64,000 nt of DNA. Source: DATFVA01 sp963811905 (GTDB taxonomy: Bacteria; Bacteroidota; Ignavibacteria; Ignavibacteriales; Ignavibacteriaceae). Positions 9,942 through 17,255 of the stretch are shown one piece after another. The notes beneath the pieces were generated by a model. It had not been told where the DNA came from and searched no databases. It saw only the letters and a list, made by a program, of their open reading frames with translations. Position 1 is the stretch's first letter. Each line of letters starts with the position of its first letter. The stretch covers positions 186,001-250,000 of the forward strand of contig CAWETK010000008.1 in NCBI GenBank assembly GCA_963811905.1, written 5' to 3'. The translations under genes and the position numbers were made by a program.

Positions 9942-11924
9942 TTGGATCTTTCCATCATCACTGTTAATTATAACGTAAAAGAATTCTTACAAAATCTTAT
10001 CCACTCCATCCACAAAGCAGCCGGCAGTCTCAGTTATGAAATAATAATTGTTGATAATGCCTCATCCGACGGAAGCGTGGATTTTATTTCCGATAAATTT
10101 CCTGAAGTCAAACTTATCGCGAATGATAAAAATCTGGGTTTCGGTAAAGCAAATAACCAGGGATTAAAAATTGCTAAAGGGAAATTCATTCTGCTTATCA
10201 ATCCTGATGCAATCGTAAGCGAAGATACTTTCACAAAGATGATTTCTTTTTTCGAAAGTCATCCTTCAGTCGGTCTGGCGGGATGTAAAATATTGAACCC
10301 TGACGGAACGCTTCAGCTTGCCTGCAGAAGGAGCTTCCCTGGTCCGTGGACATCTTTCTGCAAGGTAACGGGATTAAGCAGCCTTTTCCCCAATTCGGGA
10401 TTATTCGCAAGGTACAACCTTACCTATAAAGATGAAAATGAATCTTATGAAGTTGATGCTATTTCAGGTTCATTTATGATGATGAGAAAAGAAGTATATG
10501 AAAATACCGGGGGGTTCGATGAAGATTACTTTATGTACGGCGAGGACCTTGATCTATGCTACCGAATTCAACAGGCGGGTTATAAGGTTTATTATGTTCA
10601 TGAAACGCAGATTATTCATTACAAAGGTGAAAGCACGCGACGGAGTAGTCTTGATGAAACCAAATTCTTCTATGATGCAATGCATCTGTTTGTGAAGAAG
10701 CATTTGTCAAGTTCACTGCTGGTTCAGTTTATACTTCGAACCGCCATCGGTATAAGAAAAATTTTATCTTTCTTCGGTAAGCGGAAATTGATTCTACTTG
10801 CCATCGTTCTGGATTTCATTTTCTATGACCTTTCACTTATAATTTCTGAATCGATATATCAGTCCATCAGAACTTGGAGAGGCTTTCCTCAATTCAGTTT
10901 TCCCATTGTCTTTACCATTCCTGCGCTTTCATATATTCTTGTCGCTTCAGTTTACGGTGTATACAGGAGAGAAAGTTTATCTATTTTAAAGACATTAGCT
11001 GCCGTCTTTACCAGTTTCTTCATACTATCCTCGCTAACATTTTTCTTCAAAGATTTCGCATACAGCAGGGCCATCGTTATTATTACTTATATACTGCTGT
11101 TTGTGATGCTGGTATTGTGGAGAGTAATTCTGAAGCTGGGATTTAAAATTGGCATAAGGAGGGATTTATACCTTAGAAGGAGAACTCTCATAGTGGGGAT
11201 TAATGAGGCAGCAGTTAAAATTGCCGATACTTTAAAGTCGAAACAAACTGATTATCATACAATTGCAGGTTTAATCAGCCAGACGCCAAAAGATATTGGT
11301 AAGACAATCGGTGAATGGGAAGTGGTCGGAAGCATAGAAAATATAATTAAAGTTATCCGTGAAAAGGGAATTGATGAGGTAATATTTTCACCGGAGGAAC
11401 TTTCATACTCTCAGATGATGTCGGTAGTCTCAGACAGTCAGAATGAAAATACTGAATTTAAGATTATCGGGAATAACCTTGATTTTCTTATTGGTAAAGC
11501 TTCTGTTTCTGTTCTTGATGAAATTCCTCTAATCGGAATAAAATATAATATTACCAGTCCTGTAATGAAATTTTTCAAGGCTTTATTCGATTATTCGCTT
11601 GCTCTGTTTGTTTTGTTTTTAGTCTATCCTTTCATATATTTGACCGCGATACTTAGTTCCCGCAATTCTGATTTTAGTCAGTTTATCCTGAAAGTTCCCG
11701 ATGTTCTATTGGGGAGAATGAGTTTTGTAGGACCCAAAAATCCCTCCGGATACAAAGATCTCTATCTGGGGAAAAAAGGACTGACAGGATTGTGGTATAT
11801 CGAAAATGTTGAGAAAAAAGATGAGGAAAAACTGGATATTCTCTACGCAAAAAATCAGAATATCTGGTTTGATCTCGAAATTCTGGCTAAATCATTAAAC
11901 AAAATGCTGACAAGACGTTCCTGA
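9942..11924 (+). CDS. GT2 glycosyltransferase fused to a degenerate phosphoglycosyltransferase
   Basis: The 660-residue product joins two units. Residues 1-270 are a GT2 rhamnosyltransferase-like domain, with LSIITVNYNV, a VDNASSDGS nucleotide-binding block, INPDA in the metal-motif position and FMYGEDLDLCYR. Residues about 280-400 are a cluster of membrane helices, then a CoA-binding-like domain with LIVGINEAA at about 425. The C terminus recalls WbaP/WcaJ enzymes (MSFVGPKNP, KKGLTGLWYIENV), but the stretch that should hold KFRSM and the catalytic DE pair is shortened and both are absent. The phosphotransferase part is therefore probably inactive. The start is TTG, placed right at the GT2 domain. 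Confidence 0.8.
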   Translation: MDLSIITVNYNVKEFLQNLIHSIHKAAGSLSYEIIIVDNASSDGSVDFISDKFPEVKLIANDKNLGFGKANNQGLKIAKGKFILLINPDAIVSEDTFTKMISFFESHPSVGLAGCKILNPDGTLQLACRRSFPGPWTSFCKVTGLSSLFPNSGLFARYNLTYKDENESYEVDAISGSFMMMRKEVYENTGGFDEDYFMYGEDLDLCYRIQQAGYKVYYVHETQIIHYKGESTRRSSLDETKFFYDAMHLFVKKHLSSSLLVQFILRTAIGIRKILSFFGKRKLILLAIVLDFIFYDLSLIISESIYQSIRTWRGFPQFSFPIVFTIPALSYILVASVYGVYRRESLSILKTLAAVFTSFFILSSLTFFFKDFAYSRAIVIITYILLFVMLVLWRVILKLGFKIGIRRDLYLRRRTLIVGINEAAVKIADTLKSKQTDYHTIAGLISQTPKDIGKTIGEWEVVGSIENIIKVIREKGIDEVIFSPEELSYSQMMSVVSDSQNENTEFKIIGNNLDFLIGKASVSVLDEIPLIGIKYNITSPVMKFFKALFDYSLALFVLFLVYPFIYLTAILSSRNSDFSQFILKVPDVLLGRMSFVGPKNPSGYKDLYLGKKGLTGLWYIENVEKKDEEKLDILYAKNQNIWFDLEILAKSLNKMLTRRS

Positions 11925-11925
11925 C

Positions 11926-12876
11926 ATGGCTAAGACAATACTTGATTTTGAAAAACCGATACATGAGCTTGAGTCACGCCTTGAGGAGATGAAGAAGTAT
12001 TCCGACAAGATGGATATTGCAAAGGAGATTGTTAAACTTGAAGATAAGGTTAGACAATTGAAAGAAGGCATTTACAAGGATCTTACCAGGTGGCAGAGAG
12101 TTCAGCTTGCAAGACATCCCGACAGACCATTTACCCTCGATTATATTTACGGAATGACAAATAATTTTATCGAACTTCATGGCGACAGGAACTATAAGGA
12201 TGATAAAGCTATAGTCGGAGGGCTTGCAGAGCTTGATGAATATAAGGTGATGATAATCGGTCATCAAAAAGGGCGTGATACCAAATCAAATCTTTACAGA
12301 AACTTCGGAATGCCCAATCCGGAGGGCTATCGTAAAGCGATGCGGCTTATGAAGCTTGCCGAAAAATTTAATAAACCTGTCATAACAATGATCGATACTC
12401 CCGGAGCCTACCCCGGTATAGAAGCTGAGGAAAGGGGACAGGCTGAAGCAATAGCAAGGAATCTTTTCCAGATGAGCCGGCTAACCGTTCCTATTATTGT
12501 CGTCATAATCGGGGAGGGTGCAAGCGGCGGGGCTCTCGGTATCGGAGTTGGCGACAGGATCCTTATGCTTGAGAACTGCTGGTATTCAGTTATTTCTCCT
12601 GAATCCTGTTCCAGCATTTTATGGAGAAGCTGGGATTATAAAGAGCAGGCAGCAGAGGCGCTTAAGTTAACTGCACCAGATCTTCTGGAACAGAAAATAA
12701 TAGACAGGATCATTCCAGAGCCTACCGGGGGTGCACACACAGATCACCAGGCTATAGCTGACACACTGAAAAATATTTTGAAAGAAGAACTTGCTGCTCT
12801 TATTAAATTGAAACCGGATAAGCTGATCCAGAACCGGCTTGAGAAATTCGGCAGGATGGGTGCTTATACAGAGTAG
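11926..12876 (+). CDS. accA: Acetyl-CoA carboxylase carboxyltransferase subunit alpha
   Basis: The 316-residue protein is AccA, which with AccD transfers the carboxyl group from carboxybiotin to acetyl-CoA to make malonyl-CoA for fatty acid synthesis in the cytoplasm. Diagnostic blocks are RHPDRPFTLDYI, a TPGAYPG motif near residue 160, and the oxyanion-forming GEGASGGALGIG segment at about 196, followed by SVISPESCSSILWR. Length matches the family. It starts two bases after the glycosyltransferase fusion gene, so it may be co-transcribed with the polysaccharide locus. accD is not in the window. Confidence 0.95.
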   Translation: MAKTILDFEKPIHELESRLEEMKKYSDKMDIAKEIVKLEDKVRQLKEGIYKDLTRWQRVQLARHPDRPFTLDYIYGMTNNFIELHGDRNYKDDKAIVGGLAELDEYKVMIIGHQKGRDTKSNLYRNFGMPNPEGYRKAMRLMKLAEKFNKPVITMIDTPGAYPGIEAEERGQAEAIARNLFQMSRLTVPIIVVIIGEGASGGALGIGVGDRILMLENCWYSVISPESCSSILWRSWDYKEQAAEALKLTAPDLLEQKIIDRIIPEPTGGAHTDHQAIADTLKNILKEELAALIKLKPDKLIQNRLEKFGRMGAYTE

Positions 12877-13281
12877 TAAATCAGTTCCTTATTTCCTTTT
12901 TTACTTCGCTTCCTTATTCACACTCCTTTTTCATTATAGTAATGACCGGGTACTGTTTTTTGGACATTTATCCCCCTATCGGCTTATTCATTATAAAGCA
13001 AAACCAGGTAAAGAGTTCAATTTAAAATAGACGCAGGCAGTGGTTCCGGTTTGCAAATAAGCCGGGGAAGGGTGGGATTAGTCCCGTAGTTAGGCAGTAG
13101 GAAGGACGGTTCAAGGACGGTTCAATGCATTTTTTGGGATTATTTTGTTGAAAGAAATACTAAGAATATGTTATATATATTTTTAATCTGAAGTTCAATG
13201 GAGACGGATGAAATATAAGTTTCCAAAATTCCATAACACTTATCTTTTTCATAACTTTGCTTCATAAATTTCTGATATAAA
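12877..13281. other. Intergenic spacer with an 11-bp tandem duplication
   Basis: This 405-base spacer separates accA from the thioesterase gene. I see no supported gene in it. It is AT-rich and contains two adjacent copies of AGGACGGTTCA at 13103-13113 and 13114-13124. No clear intrinsic terminator follows accA. A TAnnTTTG-type promoter element lies near its right end. Confidence 0.6.
13252..13259 (+). promoter_or_regulatory. Possible Bacteroidota-type -7 promoter element
   Basis: TAACTTTG matches the TAnnTTTG -7 consensus known from Bacteroidota sigma-A promoters. It lies 22 bases before the ATG of the thioesterase gene, a sensible place for a promoter. A convincing TTTG-type -33 box is not visible at the expected distance, so the call is weak. 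Confidence 0.35.
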
Positions 13282-13698
13282 ATGCTGATACATAAAACTG
13301 ATATACGTGTCCGTTATGCAGATACCGACCAGATGAAGTATGTGTACAATGGGAAATATTTTGAGTATTTCGAGGTAGGCCGAGCTGAGATGATGCGCGA
13401 GCATGGACTACCATATAGTATGATAGAAAAGAGCGGTTACCAGATGCCCGTTCGTGAGGCTGTTTTAAAATTCAAAAACCCGGCTTTTTATGATGAACTG
13501 CTTGAGGTTGAAACGAGAGTTGAAAACCTTCCTGAATTAAAGGTACATATCGATCATACCATCAGAAGCAAAGAGAGGGATATTATTATTGTTGAGGGAT
13601 ATATTGTCCTGGTGTTCATCAATATGGAAACAAGGAAGCCGGTCAGACCTCCAGAATTCTTTATGAAAGCAGTGACACAATATTTTGAGACGGTATGA
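13282..13698 (+). CDS. Acyl-CoA thioesterase, YbgC/4-hydroxybenzoyl-CoA thioesterase type
   Basis: This 138-residue hot-dog-fold protein hydrolyses acyl-CoA thioesters. The N-terminal RYADTDQMKYVYNGKYFEYF block carries the Asp in the position of the family's catalytic residue, followed by a tyrosine-rich helix typical of YbgC-like enzymes. Length is normal for the family. Its substrate is unknown; relatives act on short-chain or aromatic CoA esters. The gene overlaps nadC by four bases, suggesting translational coupling, though the two reactions are not obviously linked. Confidence 0.85.
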   Translation: MLIHKTDIRVRYADTDQMKYVYNGKYFEYFEVGRAEMMREHGLPYSMIEKSGYQMPVREAVLKFKNPAFYDELLEVETRVENLPELKVHIDHTIRSKERDIIIVEGYIVLVFINMETRKPVRPPEFFMKAVTQYFETV

Positions 13699-14540
13699 TG
13701 ACTGATTCTATAAAACAAATAATTAAACGTGCGCTTGAAGAGGATATAAAAACAGGGGATATAACAACCCTGGCTACTATACCTGAAGATAAATCTGCAG
13801 CGGCAGAATTCCTTGTCAAACAGGAAGGAGTACTTGCGGGATTTGAAATAGCTGAAGCCTGTTTCAGGGAGTTTGATCCTGAAGTGGTATTCACTAAATA
13901 TTATTCTGACGGAGATAAAGTTTTACCCGGAACAATCTGTGCCGTGGTTGAGGGGAATGCAAGGTCAATACTGACGGTTGAGAGAACAGCCCTCAATTTC
14001 TTTCAAAGAATGAGCGGCATAGCTTCTCTGGCTCATCAGTTTAATGAAAGGATCAGGCATACAAAAGCTAAACTCATTGATACCAGAAAAACAGCCCCGG
14101 GTTTAAGAGAAATTGATAAGCTTGCAGTAAAGTTAAGCGGCGCGGAAAATCACAGGATGGGGCTTTATGATATGTTCCTGATTAAGGATAACCATATTGA
14201 AGTTGCAGGATCAATAACTAATGCTGTAAAAGCCTGCAAAATGTGGAGAAAGAATAAAGATAACACGTTGAAGATTGAAGTCGAAACGAAAAACCTTGAA
14301 GAGGTAAAAGAAGCTTTGAAATGTGATGTTGATGTTATAATGCTGGATAATTTTAAGACGGAAATGATGAAAGAAGCCGTGAAGACCATTAACGGAAAAT
14401 GCAAAGTAGAAGCTTCAGGAATGGTAAACCTCGATACCGTCAAAGAAATTGCTGAAACAGGAGTTGATTACATTTCGGCAGGCGCTCTTACCCACAGTGT
14501 TAAAGCTCTTGATATCTCACTTAATATAAAGATGAGATGA
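13695..14540 (+). CDS. nadC: Nicotinate-nucleotide pyrophosphorylase (carboxylating)
   Basis: The 281-residue protein is quinolinate phosphoribosyltransferase, which converts quinolinate and PRPP to nicotinate mononucleotide in de novo NAD synthesis. The central DTRKTAPGLR block and the KLSGAENHRMGLYDMFLIKDN segment are diagnostic, and the C-terminal part contains EASGMVNLDTV, the phosphate-binding end of the barrel. Length is typical. It overlaps the thioesterase gene and lies six bases before a flippase gene, so the three probably share a transcript. nadA and nadB are not in the window. Confidence 0.95.
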   Translation: MMTDSIKQIIKRALEEDIKTGDITTLATIPEDKSAAAEFLVKQEGVLAGFEIAEACFREFDPEVVFTKYYSDGDKVLPGTICAVVEGNARSILTVERTALNFFQRMSGIASLAHQFNERIRHTKAKLIDTRKTAPGLREIDKLAVKLSGAENHRMGLYDMFLIKDNHIEVAGSITNAVKACKMWRKNKDNTLKIEVETKNLEEVKEALKCDVDVIMLDNFKTEMMKEAVKTINGKCKVEASGMVNLDTVKEIAETGVDYISAGALTHSVKALDISLNIKMR

Positions 14541-14546
14541 TCTCTG

Positions 14547-16019
14547 ATGATTTTCGATAAACTTAAAGAACTGACAAAGGATACTGCCATCTACGGTATA
14601 AGCACGATGGTAGGCAGGTTCCTTACTTTTCTTTTGGTGCCTTTCTATACTCATGTCTTCTCTGAAGCCGAATTCGGTATTTATACCAACTTTTATTCTT
14701 TCATAATGATCTTCAATATTTTCTTTATTTATGGAATGGATGCGGCTTATCTTAAATACGCTTCCTTTCCTAAAATCGGAGATGAAAAAGATAATTTCTC
14801 TACACCTTATCTGTCTGTATTCGGAGCAGGCATAGCACTTTCGTTTCTTATTCTCTTCTTCAGAAATCTTGTTTACACAGGGTTTGATCTGCCTTCAGTC
14901 TCGATACATCTAATTTACTATGTTATTCCTATTATGTTCGTGGATGCAATCTGTGTAATTCCCTTCCTGAAACTCCGCCTGCAGCGTAAGGCAAAAAGGT
15001 TTGCAGCTTTTAAGCTGATTAACATTATCGTCAACGTTGTTTTGAATCTTTTCCTTATTCTGAAATTGAAATGGGGAATTGAAGCTGTGTTTGTCAGCAA
15101 CCTGGCTGCCTCCCTTGTTTCTTTTGTACTGACTTTTCCGATGGTCTTGAAAAATATCAGGCTGAGAATAAATACAGTATTATTAAAGAGGCTGCTGAAA
15201 TTCGGTATTCCTTATCTTCCGGCTGCACTTGCCTCAATGCTTGTACAGGGGATAGACAAACCGATCCTAAGTCACCTTACCGACCTGTCAACCGTCGGTA
15301 TTTACGGAGCAAACTATAAGCTTGGGATCTTTATGATGCTTTTTGTAAGTATGTTTCAGTATGCCTGGCAGCCTTTCTTTCTGCAGAATGCAGAGGAAAA
15401 AAATGCAAAAGAACTTTTCTCAAAAGTATTAACGTATTTCACAATAGCAGCAAGCCTGATCCTTGTGATTGTCTCACTGTTCATCAGTGATATTGTTAAG
15501 ATAAACTTTTTCGGACATACCATAATTCAAAAAGATTTCTGGAGCGGGCTGAGCATTGTGCCTGTCATTCTGTTTGGTTATATGTTTAACGGACTTTACG
15601 TAATTTTTACGGCGGGCATTTTTATCGAAGAGAAAAGTATTTACGTCCCTTTTATAACAGGCCTGGGAGCAGCAGTAAACATCGGTGTGAACTTTGCACT
15701 TATTCCTACTATGGGGATGATGGGAGCTGCCATCGCAACGCTTGCGGCTTATTTTGCTATGGCCTTAAGTCTGTATATAGTCACTCAAAAATTTTACAAA
15801 ATCGAATACGAGCTTTCGAAACTCAGTAAGATATTTTTAGCTATTCTTGCTGCAGGAACAGTGTATTATTATCTTTATTACACCGGTCATCTATTATTTA
15901 TTTATAAAGTTCTGCTGCTCGTTGTATTTTCTCTCATTCTTTATTTATTCGTCTTTGAAAAGAAGGAGATTGATTTTATCCGTACAAGGCTGGCTGCATT
16001 AAAACAGAACAGGAGTTAA
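14547..16019 (+). CDS. Polysaccharide biosynthesis-type flippase (second copy)
   Basis: The 490-residue protein has about fourteen membrane helices and the opening TAIYGISTMVGRFLTFLLVP, typical of the polysaccharide transport branch of the MATE superfamily. It probably moves a lipid-linked saccharide across the inner membrane. It lies outside the AT-rich part of the polysaccharide locus, with base use like the surrounding housekeeping genes, so it may serve a conserved glycan and not the variable polymer handled by the flippase at 3.1 kb. Its stop codon directly abuts the dut start. Confidence 0.82.
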   Translation: MIFDKLKELTKDTAIYGISTMVGRFLTFLLVPFYTHVFSEAEFGIYTNFYSFIMIFNIFFIYGMDAAYLKYASFPKIGDEKDNFSTPYLSVFGAGIALSFLILFFRNLVYTGFDLPSVSIHLIYYVIPIMFVDAICVIPFLKLRLQRKAKRFAAFKLINIIVNVVLNLFLILKLKWGIEAVFVSNLAASLVSFVLTFPMVLKNIRLRINTVLLKRLLKFGIPYLPAALASMLVQGIDKPILSHLTDLSTVGIYGANYKLGIFMMLFVSMFQYAWQPFFLQNAEEKNAKELFSKVLTYFTIAASLILVIVSLFISDIVKINFFGHTIIQKDFWSGLSIVPVILFGYMFNGLYVIFTAGIFIEEKSIYVPFITGLGAAVNIGVNFALIPTMGMMGAAIATLAAYFAMALSLYIVTQKFYKIEYELSKLSKIFLAILAAGTVYYYLYYTGHLLFIYKVLLLVVFSLILYLFVFEKKEIDFIRTRLAALKQNRS

Positions 16020-16481
16020 ATGGATTCTGAAAATATTATTATAAAAGTTAAAAGGCTTGAAACCGGTTTTGAAGATGTCGAACTGCCGCATTATACAACT
16101 CATGGAAGCGCAGGAATGGATGTACGGGCAGTTGTTGAAAAAGAATTGATACTAAAAGCGGGAGAGATTGGTCTTATTCCTACCAACCTTGTGGTTGAAA
16201 TTCCAGAGGGCTTTGAACTACAGGTCAGGCCAAGGAGCGGACTTGCAGTAAAGCACGGAATAGGCATCCTTAATTCCCCCGGAACAATCGATTCTGATTA
16301 CCGCGGTGAAATTAAAATAATAATGATGAATTTCAGCAAAGAGGATTTTGTTATAAAAAGAGGGGAGCGTATTGCCCAGTTAGTTTTATCAAAAGTTTAC
16401 AGGGCAGATCTTCAAGAGAATTCAGACCTACTGAAGACAAAAAGGGGAGAAGGCGGTTTTGGTCATACTGGTAAAGATTAA
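16020..16481 (+). CDS. dut: Deoxyuridine 5'-triphosphate nucleotidohydrolase
   Basis: This 153-residue trimeric dUTPase converts dUTP to dUMP and pyrophosphate, keeping uracil out of DNA and feeding dTMP synthesis. All five family motifs are visible: HGSAGMDVRA, RPRSGLAVKHG, the catalytic GTIDSDYRGEI segment, RGERIAQLV and the C-terminal GEGGFGHTG loop that closes over the substrate. It starts with the base after the flippase stop. A 774-base spacer follows. Confidence 0.96.
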   Translation: MDSENIIIKVKRLETGFEDVELPHYTTHGSAGMDVRAVVEKELILKAGEIGLIPTNLVVEIPEGFELQVRPRSGLAVKHGIGILNSPGTIDSDYRGEIKIIMMNFSKEDFVIKRGERIAQLVLSKVYRADLQENSDLLKTKRGEGGFGHTGKD

Positions 16482-16650
16482 ATTCAACTAACGGATTCGA
16501 TAGTTAATTAGAAACGATAAACACAAAGAGAGATGAACCCGTTAGAATCCGGGTCATTGTCGGGCGGAACTTTTTGTTGAACTTTCCGGAATTCCAGGTC
16601 ACCCTTCAATGAATTTTAAGTACTTTTTCCCTGTTGAAAACCTCAACATA

Positions 16651-16665
16651 CTGACAAAATGTCAG
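16651..16665. repeat. Inverted repeat CTGACA-N3-TGTCAG
   Basis: A perfect palindrome with 6-bp arms and a 3-base centre. A related site with the same TGACA/TGTCA core lies at 16790-16803, about 140 bases downstream. The shared core suggests a binding site for a dimeric regulator, but no regulator is known for it here. Confidence 0.45.
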
Positions 16666-16700
16666 TCATCCAATTTACACCGTATTTTGAGGCCTGTTGG

Positions 16701-16717
16701 AGGCCTTTTAAAGGCCT
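16701..16717. repeat. AGGCCTTT inverted repeat
   Basis: AGGCCTTT and AAAGGCCT face each other around a single T, and another AGGCCT lies ten bases upstream at 16690-16695. As RNA this could form a short hairpin, but it has no following U-run, so I do not call it an intrinsic terminator. Confidence 0.45.
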
Positions 16718-16789
16718 GAAGGACTCATAATGAGACACTGCGAAAACGAGCTAAAAACGAACATTTTGAATGTTGAATAAATTTACATA

Positions 16790-16803
16790 TGACAAAAATG
16801 TCA
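16790..16803. repeat. Inverted repeat TGACA-N4-TGTCA
   Basis: A 5-bp-arm palindrome around four A residues, sharing its core with the site at 16651-16665. It directly adjoins the left end of the purine tract. Confidence 0.4.
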
Positions 16804-17110
16804 AAAGAGGGAGGAGAGGGAGACTGAGGGAGGGGGAGACTGAGGGACTGAGAGAGGGACGGGGAGAGGGAGAGACTGAGGGAGGAGGAGACGGGGGGAC
16901 TGAGAGACGAGGAGACTGAGGGACGAAGAGACGGAAGGGACTGAGGGACGAAGAGACGGAAGGGACTGAGGGAGGTCGGAAGTCTGAGGTCGGCTGGAAG
17001 CAGGCGGTAGGCAGGAATTAGTAGGCAGAAGGGAGGGAGAAGGAGGGACTGAGAGACGGGGAGACGGAAGGACTGAGGGATGGAAAGAGGGCAGGGATGA
17101 GGAGGAGGTC
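16801..17110 (+). repeat. Polypurine low-complexity tract
   Basis: About 310 bases in which the + strand is overwhelmingly G and A, built from variants of GGGACTGAGAGACGG. One 25-bp unit starting GGGACGAAGAGACGG is repeated exactly at 16920-16944 and 16945-16969. Runs of three to six G occur throughout. Such strand-asymmetric DNA can form triplex or G-quadruplex structures. The long open frame on the opposite strand is a by-product of the repeat (Ser/Pro/Leu only) and not a gene. Confidence 0.85.
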
Positions 17111-17255
17111 ACTATGTAGTCAGTCGATAGTTATACATTAAAATAAATTTATTTATTTTTTCTTTATGCGTAAACGCTCCAAAAAAGTTCCGGATTTTTT
17201 TTAACTTGCATCGAAGTATAACTGAACTCTTCCAATAAAAAATTTCATTTTTTTC

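Larger units (their letters stand above)
16482..17255. other. Long spacer before dnaE with inverted repeats and a purine tract
   Basis: No supported gene lies in this 774-base spacer. Its first half holds two small inverted repeats with TGACA/TGTCA arms and a cluster of AGGCCT words. Its second half is a long purine-rich repeat on the + strand. The last 100 bases before dnaE are AT-rich and probably hold the dnaE promoter, but no convincing box was picked. Confidence 0.7.

Noticed and set aside
9942..11924. Reading the fusion gene as two separate genes or as an assembly join.
   Set aside because: The frame is continuous, the membrane and CoA-binding-like domains follow directly, and no stop or internal ribosome-binding site separates the parts.
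12839..13030. 63-codon frame running from the end of accA into the spacer.
   Set aside because: It starts inside accA in another frame, and its hydrophobic tail comes from AT-rich spacer DNA.
16801..17112. 103-codon open frame on the minus strand across the purine tract.
   Set aside because: Its product is only Ser, Pro and Leu repeats that follow from the DNA repeat; there is no ribosome-binding site or family match.
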